Below, one piece after another: positions 22,761 through 31,939 of a stretch of 64,000 nt of DNA. The notes below the pieces were generated by a model that saw nothing but the letters and a program-made list of their open reading frames with translations, was not told where the DNA came from and ran no database searches. The DNA is from Ottowia flava (lineage in GTDB: Bacteria; Pseudomonadota; Gammaproteobacteria; Burkholderiales; Burkholderiaceae_C), in NCBI RefSeq assembly GCF_042680565.1, contig NZ_JBHUEJ010000011.1:1-64000 (forward strand), given 5' to 3'. Position 1 is the first letter of the stretch. Each line of letters opens with the position of its first letter. Made by a program: the position numbers and the translations under genes.

Positions 22761-25700
22761 ATGGCCGACCCAAAGATCAAGTACGACATATCCGCGAATG
22801 TCAGCGGTGATGCCGATGTTGAAAAGCTGGCCAGCGAGATCGAGCGCCTTGGAAAAACGCTAGATGGTGACTTAAAGGTCAAGGCCGACCAAGCTGCGAA
22901 TGCGCTGCGTGAGCTGGGCAACAAGAACCAGGCTGCGGCGAATTTCTTCGACCTCAAGCAAAAGACGCTTGACGCCGCAAAAGCCTTGGGCGAAGCGCAA
23001 GCCGCCGCGCAGGCCATGGCGCGTGAAATCGCGCAGTCCGACGCGCCGACCAAGACACAGGCGGCTCAGCTCGAAAAGCTCAAGGATGCCGTCAAGGCGG
23101 CTAACGCCGAATACCTGAACAGCCAGAACGCGCTGACGCAGGCCCGTAGCGCATTGGGCAACTACGGCTTGTCCGTTGACGGACTCGCCAAGAACCAGCA
23201 GGTTCTCAAGCGCGAACTGGCGCAGGCCAAAGAAGCTGCCGCTTCTCTCTCGGGCGAACTAGCTCAACAAGCGGCAGCGCAGCGCAGCGCAGAGCAGGCG
23301 GCCAAAGAGCAGGCCGCCGCGCTCAAGCAGGCTAATGCGGCTGCCAGAGAGGCCGCGACGGCAGCAAAAGAAGCCTCGACTGCAACCAGCGGATGGGCCG
23401 CGAGCATCGGCAAGATCGCTGCGGGCAATGTCCTTGCAAACGTCTTTTCCTCGATCACGTCGAAGGTTCAGGAAACCGGACGGGCTTTCGTAGAAGCCAA
23501 CATCCAGCTAGACGGCATGCGCCGCGCCATGACTGCGATCTATGGCAGTGCTGGTGTCGCTGAGCAGCAGATTGCGTTCCTGCGCAAGACCAGTAATGAG
23601 GCTGGTGTCTCGTTCGCGGCGTTGGGCGACTCGTTCAAGTCGTTTGCCGCTGCGTCTCACGCTGCCAACATCCCGATCAGCGTTACCAACGAGCTGTTCG
23701 CGTCGGTCACCAAGGCCAGCGCCACGCTGGGCCTGTCTGGTGAGCGCACATCGCTGGTGCTGCAAGCCCTCGGGCAGATGGCCAGCAAGGGCACCGTGTC
23801 GATGGAAGAGCTGCGCCAGCAGCTGGGCGAATCTCTGCCCGGCGCGCTGTCGCTGGCCGCCAAGGGCCTGGGCCTGACCGAGCAGCAGCTGATCAAGCTC
23901 GTTGAATCGGGCGGGCTGGCGGCGCGCGATCTTTTCCCCGCGCTGGCCGAATCGCTCAAATCCATGCAGGGCGCCAATGATGGCCTGCAGGGATCCTGGG
24001 AGCGCCTGAAAACCGCCATCAACGGCGTCATGACCTCCATCGGCGATGCCGGTGGCATGCAGGTTATGACCATGGCCGTGAAGGGCTTGGCTGTAGCGCT
24101 TGGCGTGGTCATGGTCCCGCTGCAAGGGCTGGTCGAGCTATTGACGGGCTTGGGCCGAACCATCGGCGCAGCAGCCGCCTCTATTGGCATCCTGGCCGAC
24201 CGCAGCCTGACCACCGCGCAGAAGATCACTGCTCTGAAAGAGGTTGGCACCCAACTTAAAGAGAGCTTCGACGCAGCCGATGCCCGGATGCAGACCACAG
24301 CCAACGCGTTTGTTGGTGTGGCGACCGGGGCGGACACGGCAACCAGAAGCATCGCAGCCACTGCCGCAACCGCAGGAACGTCAAGCGCCGCATTTGCGCA
24401 GCTATCTCAGCAGTGGGTTGCCATTGGTCAAACGATGGGTGAGGCAGGCAAGGCGCAGGAAGAGATTGCAAAGAACGGTCAAAAGCTTGCTGACGCCGCG
24501 AAATCGGAGGGCGAGGCCCTTAACACGTTGGCACAGCTACGCGGCAACGAGGTCGAGCAACTTGAGGTTGCGGCTGCGGCGAGCGAGAACTATGCCGCCA
24601 AACTCGATGCGGTCGCGTCAGCGAGGCGCAATGCCTTGGAGATTGCGCAGGCCGAACTGACCGCCAAGGAAAACTTGATTGCAGGCGATGAAGCCGAGCA
24701 GAAGGCGCGCGCCGAACATATCAAGTCTTTGACGGAGAAGGTCGAGAAGCTCAAGGCGGAATCAGAGGCGTCGAGCAAATCTGCCGAGTCCGCACGTAGT
24801 GAAGCGCTTGCCAAGAAGATCGCGGCCGATGCCAACAAGGATCATTCGGCGCAGGTAGAGAAGTCGCGTACTGAGATGGTTAAGGCGATCGAAGTCCAGC
24901 AACGAGCAAAAGCCGAACTTGACGCCGGAAAGATCAGCCAAGAGCAGTACAACAAAGCTCAAGACGCTGCCACCACCGCCATTGCTCGATACAACGATGC
25001 TCTCGCGGACAAGGTGCGAATGATCCAGGCGGAATCTCAGTCGAGGCAGGCGGCCTTATCTGCGCAGTCGGCTGGGTTGCAGATTGCGTTGCAAGAGGCT
25101 CAGGTCGAAGAGCGCCTCTACACCCTGCAAGGGAACACGCAAGCCGCTGAGCAAGCGCGAATGAGGCAGCGCGAGATTGCCATTGAAATCATGCGTGTGG
25201 AGCAACAGGCGGAGATTGCGCTCGCAGAAGCCAAGATTGCAGAACTCCAGGCAACCAAGGCTCAACTTGAGGCCGAGGGAAAGCTTGAACCGGCACGCCG
25301 CCTGAGTATTGATGCTGCCATCAAGGCCGCTGAAACCCAGAAGCTGGTGGCCGAATCCAAGACGCGGCTGATCACGCTGCAGCAGGCCGAATTGAACCAC
25401 CTGCGCGAGTTTGGAGAAAAGTCCAAGCAGGCGGCCAGAGATGGCGTTGCATCCACGGACGAGATCGCTGAAGGGTGGTCGCGGGTAAGCAAGTCCATTC
25501 AGGGCGCTGCGTATGACGCCCAAAAGTTTGCTTTGGACTCCGAGGGGCGCCGACTATCCAGCGTCGAACCAGAGGCCCAAATGAACCAGCGCATCGCCAA
25601 GCTATTTGGCGAAGGCGCCATCGGCATGAAAGAGGCCATCGAGGCGGCCAACATCAAGATCAAGCTGGACGAAGCTGCCAAGTACGGCGTTGCCAATGTC

Positions 25701-26015
25701 CCAGGCAATCAGGAGTACTACACCAATCTGCGCCGGGAGTACGAGCGCCTATCGGCCATCGTAGAGGCCACCGGCAAAAGTGGCGGCGGGGCCGCGCTCG
25801 GACGGCCAGACAAGAGCGGAACTTCTGCGGGCGGTGCATCGGGTGGCGGCATGGCTTCGGGACAAAAAGCCCAGCAAGGCGTGTCCTACGTCAGCAACAT
25901 GAACATCAACATCCCTGGCGGCCAGGGGCAGATTCGCTACGCCGATCTGGAAAGCCAAAAGTTCGCAGACAAGCTGTTCCGCGATGTCGCAAACGCCCGG
26001 AGCGCATCCGCGTAA
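22761..26015 (+). CDS. Tail tape measure protein (1084 aa)
   Basis: Sets tail length. It has long coiled, Ala/Gln/Lys/Glu-rich helices at the start (ASEIERLGKTLDGDLKVKAD). The conserved N-terminal tape-measure module follows at about 210-420: FLRKTSNEAGVSFAALGDSF, QALGQMASKGTVSMEELRQQ and LGESLPGALSLAAKGLG. A hydrophobic patch comes next (VKGLAVALGVVMVPLQGLVE), then more than 400 residues of coiled coil, and a Gly-rich end. At 0.15 nm per residue the tail would be about 160 nm (inference). No G/GT-type chaperone gene lies upstream. Confidence 0.93.
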   Translation: MADPKIKYDISANVSGDADVEKLASEIERLGKTLDGDLKVKADQAANALRELGNKNQAAANFFDLKQKTLDAAKALGEAQAAAQAMAREIAQSDAPTKTQAAQLEKLKDAVKAANAEYLNSQNALTQARSALGNYGLSVDGLAKNQQVLKRELAQAKEAAASLSGELAQQAAAQRSAEQAAKEQAAALKQANAAAREAATAAKEASTATSGWAASIGKIAAGNVLANVFSSITSKVQETGRAFVEANIQLDGMRRAMTAIYGSAGVAEQQIAFLRKTSNEAGVSFAALGDSFKSFAAASHAANIPISVTNELFASVTKASATLGLSGERTSLVLQALGQMASKGTVSMEELRQQLGESLPGALSLAAKGLGLTEQQLIKLVESGGLAARDLFPALAESLKSMQGANDGLQGSWERLKTAINGVMTSIGDAGGMQVMTMAVKGLAVALGVVMVPLQGLVELLTGLGRTIGAAAASIGILADRSLTTAQKITALKEVGTQLKESFDAADARMQTTANAFVGVATGADTATRSIAATAATAGTSSAAFAQLSQQWVAIGQTMGEAGKAQEEIAKNGQKLADAAKSEGEALNTLAQLRGNEVEQLEVAAAASENYAAKLDAVASARRNALEIAQAELTAKENLIAGDEAEQKARAEHIKSLTEKVEKLKAESEASSKSAESARSEALAKKIAADANKDHSAQVEKSRTEMVKAIEVQQRAKAELDAGKISQEQYNKAQDAATTAIARYNDALADKVRMIQAESQSRQAALSAQSAGLQIALQEAQVEERLYTLQGNTQAAEQARMRQREIAIEIMRVEQQAEIALAEAKIAELQATKAQLEAEGKLEPARRLSIDAAIKAAETQKLVAESKTRLITLQQAELNHLREFGEKSKQAARDGVASTDEIAEGWSRVSKSIQGAAYDAQKFALDSEGRRLSSVEPEAQMNQRIAKLFGEGAIGMKEAIEAANIKIKLDEAAKYGVANVPGNQEYYTNLRREYERLSAIVEATGKSGGGAALGRPDKSGTSAGGASGGGMASGQKAQQGVSYVSNMNINIPGGQGQIRYADLESQKFADKLFRDVANARSASA

Positions 26016-26413
26016 TGGCTATCACTCTCGCACTCGGCGGCACGGTTCTTACCCTGCCTCCTGACCTCATTTGGACTGACGAATACAAGCGCAGCCCGGT
26101 CGTTTCGACCAAAGAGTGGAGCACGGTCGGGGTGCTTCTTTGGGACACCCAAGCCAAGCAATCGGGATTGCCAGTCACGTTGGAAGGCGGCGAACGACAC
26201 GCATGGATGACGCGTGCCGAGTGCGACGCCGTCAAAGCGCTTCTTGCCATCCCCGGCGCAGTTCTAACGCTCACCTTGCACGACGACCGGGTGCTCGAAG
26301 TGATGTTCGACACCAGTGAAGACGAGCCGTTTTCCGCCACGCAGGTTGTCGATTACTCCGACCCGATCCCGACCGATTGGTACGTGCCAACGCTCCGTTT
26401 TATCGAAGTCTGA
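26015..26413 (+). CDS. Small tail protein (132 aa)
   Basis: Follows the tape measure with an overlapping start. Beta-rich (GGTVLTLPPDLIWTDEY; AVLTLTLHDDRVLEVMFDTS) and ends YVPTLRFIEV. Proteins of this length after the tape measure in siphophages are distal-tail components. The exact family is not recognised. Confidence 0.55.
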   Translation: MAITLALGGTVLTLPPDLIWTDEYKRSPVVSTKEWSTVGVLLWDTQAKQSGLPVTLEGGERHAWMTRAECDAVKALLAIPGAVLTLTLHDDRVLEVMFDTSEDEPFSATQVVDYSDPIPTDWYVPTLRFIEV

Positions 26414-26415
26414 TC

Positions 26416-28134
26416 ATGCCCCTCCAACAAGCCGACATCCGCTTCGCCCGCTCAGTCAACATGGCCGACGTGCCCGAGGGCGGCGGGCCGCCCACATCGC
26501 AGCTGATTCCGGACGGCGCCAGCAACACGCTGTTTCCTGACATCAGCGAGGACACCCGCGCAACTGGTCGCGTGGAGATCCGCCAGTTCCACACCGTGCT
26601 GCGCAACACCGACACGGCGGCACTGTTGGGCGCCAACATCATCATCGCCAAGCCAGCGAACGACCCCAACGTGGACTTCACGCTGATGTCCACGCGCAAC
26701 CCCTTTGCCACACGCAAAGAGATTGTCGAGCAGATCGAATCGAGCATGTCGCCCAGCGTGGAGTTCGCGGGCTACCTGCTTGGCCCCCACGGCGCGACGC
26801 AGCGCGGTTTGCAAATCTTCCAGCGCCCTGGCGCCGAGCCGCCCGGCATCGGCTTGGTCTACATGCTGATCCTCAACGAGGGGCAGTTGGGCGAAGTGCG
26901 TCAGCGGGTGCGCATCCGTTCCGCCGACCCCAAGCAGCGCATGGTGACGGCCACGGTCAACGGCCAGACCGTGGACTTCCTTGCGCAGATCACTACGGTG
27001 GAACTGTCCGAGCCATTGCGCTACAGCTTCCCTGGCTCCGAGGTCAACCGCTACTTCGCGCGTGAGCCCAACAAGACGATCCTGCGAGAGACGGTCTACA
27101 ACGACAGCGGCATGTTCTATGGCGCGGCGCGGCTGGCACAGCCCGCGCAAAAGTCCGACACCGTCATTTACCTGGACACCATCCATTCCCGGCTGGTGCC
27201 CAACAGCCGGTCGGAAGCCATCAGCGCTGACCAGAGGCCTGCGTCAGAACGTACCGCCATGCTGGCCGAGTCGCCGCGCCGGGTGGAAGTGGGCGTTACC
27301 CCGCACACGCAGCGCATCAAGATCAACGTTGCCAACGTTGGCCGGTCGTACGTTTTCCAACTGCGCCCGCTGCCAGCGCCTGGCACCGTCACCATCACGT
27401 ACTGGTCAATGGGTCAGCGCTACACCGTCACGGACGACGGGGCGGGGCAACTCACCGGGTCAGGCAGCGGGTTGATGAGCTATGCCACCGGCATCGTGCC
27501 GGTCACGCTGCAAGGGCTGCCGGACATCGGCACCATCGTCAGCATCAGCTACGGCGAAACGGTTGGCTACACCGACCGCAAAGGGCAGGGCTTGCAAGTG
27601 CGCCGCCCTGAGATGGCGTGGGTGCTGGACGGCGCTGCGCCGGACGGTACGGGGGACGAAAGCGTCATCCCCGGCTCTTTTTCGCTGCCCTACATGAGCG
27701 GCGGCACGCTGCACACCATCACGGACGACGGCGCAGGCAAGCTGACCGGCGACGGGACAGGGCTGATCGACTACCTCAGCCGGACGGTTCTGGTGCGCCC
27801 AGCGTACATGCCAGACCCTGACGCTGAATTCACAGCCGACTATCAGCTAGAGACGCTGGTCACCGAAATCCTGACCTTGCCATCACCCGATGCTGGTGGC
27901 TTTGTCGCCATCACCCTTGCCCAGCAACCGGCGCCGGGCACCTTCAGTCTGCAATGGGCCGTGGCGCGTGCCGTCAGCAACACCAGTGGCGGCAACCTGA
28001 CCACCACCAACGCCAGCAAGAACAGCACCGTCACCTACACGACCCGCGCGGTGCCTGAGTACTACGAGCCTGCCGCGACAGCTGGCAAGGGCGTCACCTA
28101 CCCCACCAACAACTGGCCGCAGCAGGCGAACTGA
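26416..28134 (+). CDS. Tail protein with repeated TDDGAG modules (572 aa)
   Basis: Start at ATG 26416. Beta-rich structural protein, no catalytic motif. Two modules share the pattern TxTDDGAGxLTGxGxGLxxY: YTVTDDGAGQLTGSGSGLMS (about residues 335-354) and HTITDDGAGKLTGDGTGLID (about 435-454), each followed by a strand ending in a Val. A third, degenerate copy begins the next protein. Such modules look like small beta domains of tail tips. By position it is part of the tail tip or baseplate hub. Confidence 0.6.
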   Translation: MPLQQADIRFARSVNMADVPEGGGPPTSQLIPDGASNTLFPDISEDTRATGRVEIRQFHTVLRNTDTAALLGANIIIAKPANDPNVDFTLMSTRNPFATRKEIVEQIESSMSPSVEFAGYLLGPHGATQRGLQIFQRPGAEPPGIGLVYMLILNEGQLGEVRQRVRIRSADPKQRMVTATVNGQTVDFLAQITTVELSEPLRYSFPGSEVNRYFAREPNKTILRETVYNDSGMFYGAARLAQPAQKSDTVIYLDTIHSRLVPNSRSEAISADQRPASERTAMLAESPRRVEVGVTPHTQRIKINVANVGRSYVFQLRPLPAPGTVTITYWSMGQRYTVTDDGAGQLTGSGSGLMSYATGIVPVTLQGLPDIGTIVSISYGETVGYTDRKGQGLQVRRPEMAWVLDGAAPDGTGDESVIPGSFSLPYMSGGTLHTITDDGAGKLTGDGTGLIDYLSRTVLVRPAYMPDPDAEFTADYQLETLVTEILTLPSPDAGGFVAITLAQQPAPGTFSLQWAVARAVSNTSGGNLTTTNASKNSTVTYTTRAVPEYYEPAATAGKGVTYPTNNWPQQAN

Positions 28135-28136
28135 CC

Positions 28137-30053
28137 ATGGCAATCAGAACAGTCACGCGCCCGTTCGCGATCACCACCACCAGCGGCAGCAGCGCCACGC
28201 TGACCGAAGAAACCGGCAAGACCTCAGACAAAACCATCGTCACTACCCGCACCGTCACGGATGACGGGGCGGGCAATCTCGGCGCAGGGTTGGGCACCCT
28301 TGCATACGCATCGCGGGCACTCAACGTGCGCGTTGTGGAGCAAAGCCGCACCACCGAGGCGTACAAGTCCGATTACGAAGACGCCAAGGAATTCAGCACG
28401 ACTGTTGCCGACGGTGGCGGCTCAAGCTCTGGCGACAGCAAGCGTGGCGGCGAATACGGCACCGCGTCGGTGGGCGAACAGGTTCTGGCGGGCAGCAGTG
28501 GGGTTGCGCGCTACCGCGTCGGCTCGTCGGCGCCCATCAGCAAGAGCATGGCGTACACGCCGCCCGGCTTCCTGATCGACCTCACACCCTACACGTCCGA
28601 TCCCATCGTTCCCGGCAGTGTGCAGTTCGCGTGGATGGGACAGGTCTACCAAGACTTTGAAGGAGTCATCTACCGGGGCCGAACCGCCACGAATCCCGGC
28701 ATTGTCAGCGGCACGCTGAACTCCGAGGAAGGTCAGGCGCTCATGACCGATTGGGTTGTGGGTGGCTCGGGGCCGCAGGACTTCGTCTTGCAAAGCCTGA
28801 TGACACGTCGCGGGCGCTGGAAGACTTCATCGCTGTTCTTCAACACCGCTGCTGCGCCACTTCGCCCTGGTCCGGGCGGCTTCGTGCTCAGCGTGGTGGA
28901 CACGTTGGGCAACGTGCTGACCGCCAACGTCGATGCACAGGGCAACATCACCGGCACGCACATGCGCGGTCGGGTCGAGTTCAGCACAGGTGCGGTTGAA
29001 CTGATGTTCGGTGACTTCGTGGTGGACGCCGACTTGACCGCCAAGGACAAGGCCGAATGGTGGTACAGCGCCGCAGATGTGGGCGCAGTCGAGGCTGGAA
29101 AGATTTGGCGCCCCTGGCCGGTTGACCCAACCACCTTGCGCTACACCATGGTCAGCCTGGTGTTCCTGCCCATCGACAGCGAGTTGCTGGGCCTCGACCC
29201 AACCGCGTTGCCTGCTGACGGTCGCGTGGTCACTTTCCGCGCTGGTGAGTTGCTGGTCCCCGCCATCACCATCAGCGGCCCGGCGTTCACGCCCAGCGTG
29301 GGCATGCCCTACAACATCGGCACCGACCGCCTGTCCCTGGTCCGCGTGCTGGGGCCGGATGGCGTGGCGATGGAGGACGGCTACACCGTTGACCTCGATA
29401 CGGGCGTTGTCACCTTCACCGATCTGACCGGCTGGCCGTCACAGGTCACCGTGTATGCGCGGCAAGAGGTGTACCGCCAGATGGCCGAGGTGCGCATGGA
29501 TGGCAGTGTGCGGCTGCGCAGCGCCTTGGGCATTGATCTGCCAGCGGGCGCGGTGGTGTCCAGTGCGCTGCGCCAGGGTGACCGCTTCGCCCGCGTGTTG
29601 CCGGTGTTCGATCAGCAGACATGGGACGGGGTGACGTGGAAGGACACGCCACAAGGCCCCAGCGCCGTTGCGTCGTATGACAGCACCAACCACCCGATTG
29701 AGATCAACAACCTGGGCGCAATGACCGAGCGTTGGGCGCTGCGGTTCCGCTCCGACGCCACCACGTTCGACCTGATTGGCGAGCACTTCGGCCAACTCAT
29801 TTCCGGCACCAAGAACGCCGACTTCTCGCCCATCAACCCCGCCAGCGGCGCCCCGTACTTCACGATCCGCGCCGCAGGCTGGGGCAACGGCTGGGCGGCA
29901 GGAAACACCTTGTTTGTGCCCACCGTTGGTGCCTCTTTCCCCAACGTCGCGATTCGCAGCACGCAGCCAGGCAGCCCGCCCGGTGGGGATTACAGCGTGC
30001 TGTTCGAGCAGCGCGGCGACGTGGACACCCCACCTTCCAACCCCTTCGCTTAA
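28137..30053 (+). CDS. Tail-tip protein (638 aa)
   Basis: Continues the tail-tip cluster two bases after the previous stop. It begins with a TDDGAG module (TVTDDGAGNLGAGLGTLAYA, residues 39-58) related to those in the previous gene. The body is beta-rich (VQFAWMGQVYQDFEGVIYRG; LEGVVTFTDLTGWPSQVTVY-like strands). No enzyme motif is seen. The two genes together probably replace the lambda tail-tip set H-M-L-I. Confidence 0.55.
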   Translation: MAIRTVTRPFAITTTSGSSATLTEETGKTSDKTIVTTRTVTDDGAGNLGAGLGTLAYASRALNVRVVEQSRTTEAYKSDYEDAKEFSTTVADGGGSSSGDSKRGGEYGTASVGEQVLAGSSGVARYRVGSSAPISKSMAYTPPGFLIDLTPYTSDPIVPGSVQFAWMGQVYQDFEGVIYRGRTATNPGIVSGTLNSEEGQALMTDWVVGGSGPQDFVLQSLMTRRGRWKTSSLFFNTAAAPLRPGPGGFVLSVVDTLGNVLTANVDAQGNITGTHMRGRVEFSTGAVELMFGDFVVDADLTAKDKAEWWYSAADVGAVEAGKIWRPWPVDPTTLRYTMVSLVFLPIDSELLGLDPTALPADGRVVTFRAGELLVPAITISGPAFTPSVGMPYNIGTDRLSLVRVLGPDGVAMEDGYTVDLDTGVVTFTDLTGWPSQVTVYARQEVYRQMAEVRMDGSVRLRSALGIDLPAGAVVSSALRQGDRFARVLPVFDQQTWDGVTWKDTPQGPSAVASYDSTNHPIEINNLGAMTERWALRFRSDATTFDLIGEHFGQLISGTKNADFSPINPASGAPYFTIRAAGWGNGWAAGNTLFVPTVGASFPNVAIRSTQPGSPPGGDYSVLFEQRGDVDTPPSNPFA

Positions 30054-30056
30054 GCC

Positions 30057-31238
30057 ATGCCGATTCTCGACACCAGCGTCAAATACATCCATGAAGGCAT
30101 GCGCGGCGCCCCCGTGCTGAACGGCACTGTGGGGGCGATCATCGCGCTGCTGGACACCTTCCTCATCAACGGCTGGGGGTTGGCGACAGCAACAAGCGCG
30201 AGCGTCCTGGACGGGGTATGCACCGTGAACATGAGCGCGCTGGACGTGTTCGAGGACGGTTGCGTCATTGTGATGGCGGGCGCCACGCCTGGTGCTTTGA
30301 ATGCCGAGCACCGACTGACGCAGGGCGGCAACGTTCTCAAGTTCAACACCACCGCGCCGAATGGCCCGGTGACCGGCACGATCACCGTCAAGTACGCCCC
30401 CCTGGGTTGGGAGAAGGCATTCAGCGGACCCAACGGCGCTGTGTACCGCAGCCTGGACATCACCACTCCCCAGCGGTACCTGCGCGTGGACGACAGCGTG
30501 CCCACTTTCGCGCGGGTGCGTGGTTACAACGCGATGACGGGCGTAGACGCTGGAACAGGGCCGTTTCCGACCGATGCGCAGGTGGATGGTGGGCTGTACT
30601 GGTTCAAGTCCACTTCGGCCAACACAACACCCCGCCGCTATACGTTGCGTGGTGACACGGGGGTGTTCTATTACGGCGTCACAGCGAACTTCGATGTGAA
30701 TTTCCCCCCCGAAGATTCGTCGGCCTACGAGTTGATTCATGAGTTTGGGTACGCTGGCGCACTCAGCCCGACAGGAGACGTTTGGGCCACCCGCATCAGC
30801 GGCGCAGCCAACAATTCATGGAGCCAAACCGCTGGCGCACTTGGCCTGGGCAACGTTGGCCATGTTTACAGCGAGCGCGCGATCTCCGGTGTTGGCGACC
30901 CGATTACGAGCCACCGCCGAAAGTCCAGCGGCAACCCAGCGGCGGCAAGCGGCGCCGACACGAACGGCTTTGGGCCTTACCCCGGCGCCGTCGATGCGCG
31001 TTTGCGCATTTGTTCGTACTTCCTGACTCAGGAAGAACTCATTTTCACGCCCCGTGCGGTGGTGGCAGGTGTCTATGGCGTTCCGCACGACAACCTGACC
31101 GGCCACCCGACCCTGAAAGCCAGAGACACGATCCCTGGCAGTGGCGTCTTGAGCGGACGCAAACTGGCCTTGGCATGGGTCGGTGGTGGCGGCAGGCAGG
31201 GTGGCATCTTCTTTGACGTGACGGGGCCGTGGCGATGA
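30057..31238 (+). CDS. Tail protein (393 aa)
   Basis: Hypothetical structural protein. The N-terminal part has GTVGAIIALLDTFLINGWGL, a pattern met in tail proteins of related phages. Later parts are Gly/Thr/Ser-rich and beta-like (GLYWFKSTSANTTPRRYTL), as in receptor-contact or fibre-like proteins. It ends GGGGRQGGIFFDVTGPWR. No membrane segment. Confidence 0.55.
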   Translation: MPILDTSVKYIHEGMRGAPVLNGTVGAIIALLDTFLINGWGLATATSASVLDGVCTVNMSALDVFEDGCVIVMAGATPGALNAEHRLTQGGNVLKFNTTAPNGPVTGTITVKYAPLGWEKAFSGPNGAVYRSLDITTPQRYLRVDDSVPTFARVRGYNAMTGVDAGTGPFPTDAQVDGGLYWFKSTSANTTPRRYTLRGDTGVFYYGVTANFDVNFPPEDSSAYELIHEFGYAGALSPTGDVWATRISGAANNSWSQTAGALGLGNVGHVYSERAISGVGDPITSHRRKSSGNPAAASGADTNGFGPYPGAVDARLRICSYFLTQEELIFTPRAVVAGVYGVPHDNLTGHPTLKARDTIPGSGVLSGRKLALAWVGGGGRQGGIFFDVTGPWR

Positions 31239-31555
31239 CCCATCACGCGAGCATCGAAACCGAACTGGTTGACCCAATCGTCTTGAGGGTGCGCGACTAC
31301 GGTGGCGGCCCGTCTACCCCGCGCGGCAGCGTGGCGGACATCGTGACGGTCAATGGCGCCCCCGCTGCATTGGTCTATCGCGTGCGGCTTTACCGAGAGA
31401 CAGGCGGCGGCTATGTGGCCGAGGGCTGGTCGGTCAAAGGAACAGGCGCCTACCGCTTTGATGACCTTGAGCTAGGGCAGCGTTACATCCCGGTGGCCCT
31501 GGACCACACCGGCACCCACAAACCCGTGGCCGCTGGCCCATTGGAGCCTGCATGA
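31235..31555 (+). CDS. Hypothetical tail-cluster protein (106 aa)
   Basis: Starts at ATG 31235 overlapping the previous stop. It looks like a single small beta-sandwich: ALVYRVRLYRETGGGYVAEG and YRFDDLELGQRYIPVALDH. The fold and length suggest an accessory domain of the tail tip. No family recognised. Confidence 0.55.
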   Translation: MTHHASIETELVDPIVLRVRDYGGGPSTPRGSVADIVTVNGAPAALVYRVRLYRETGGGYVAEGWSVKGTGAYRFDDLELGQRYIPVALDHTGTHKPVAAGPLEPA

Positions 31556-31935
31556 GTGCGCTGATCCCCACCGTTGCGCACAGAGGTGCGCGCAACGCCG
31601 CGACCATTGAGCTTCTGGACGATGGGCCGGGCCAAGCCGCCATCCATTTGTACGAAAGCGCTGGCGGCGCATTGCTGGCCGTGCGCAAACTGAAGAAGCC
31701 CTGCGGCATTCTGAACGCTGCCGGGCAAATTGCATTGCAGCAAGCCGACGAGGACGATCTGATCGCTGCGGGCGGAGACGCCGCCCACGGGGAACTGGTC
31801 AGCGCTTCCGGGGTATCGGTTGGAGAGGGCTCTGTCACCGATGGAGCCGGAAGTGGTGTCTTCAAGCTGGTGTCTGGCACCACGCTCATTGCCGGTGGTG
31901 TGTTGAGGCTGGTTGAGCCAGCGCTGCTGGGGTAG
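31552..31935 (+). CDS. Hypothetical tail-cluster protein (127 aa)
   Basis: Overlaps the previous gene by 4 bases. The N-terminal half has ARNAATIELLDDGPGQAAIH and beta strands; the C-terminal half has FKLVSGTTLIAGGVLRLVEP. It is probably a small tail-tip protein translated together with the flanking genes. Confidence 0.5.
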   Translation: MSALIPTVAHRGARNAATIELLDDGPGQAAIHLYESAGGALLAVRKLKKPCGILNAAGQIALQQADEDDLIAAGGDAAHGELVSASGVSVGEGSVTDGAGSGVFKLVSGTTLIAGGVLRLVEPALLG

Positions 31936-31939
31936 CAAT

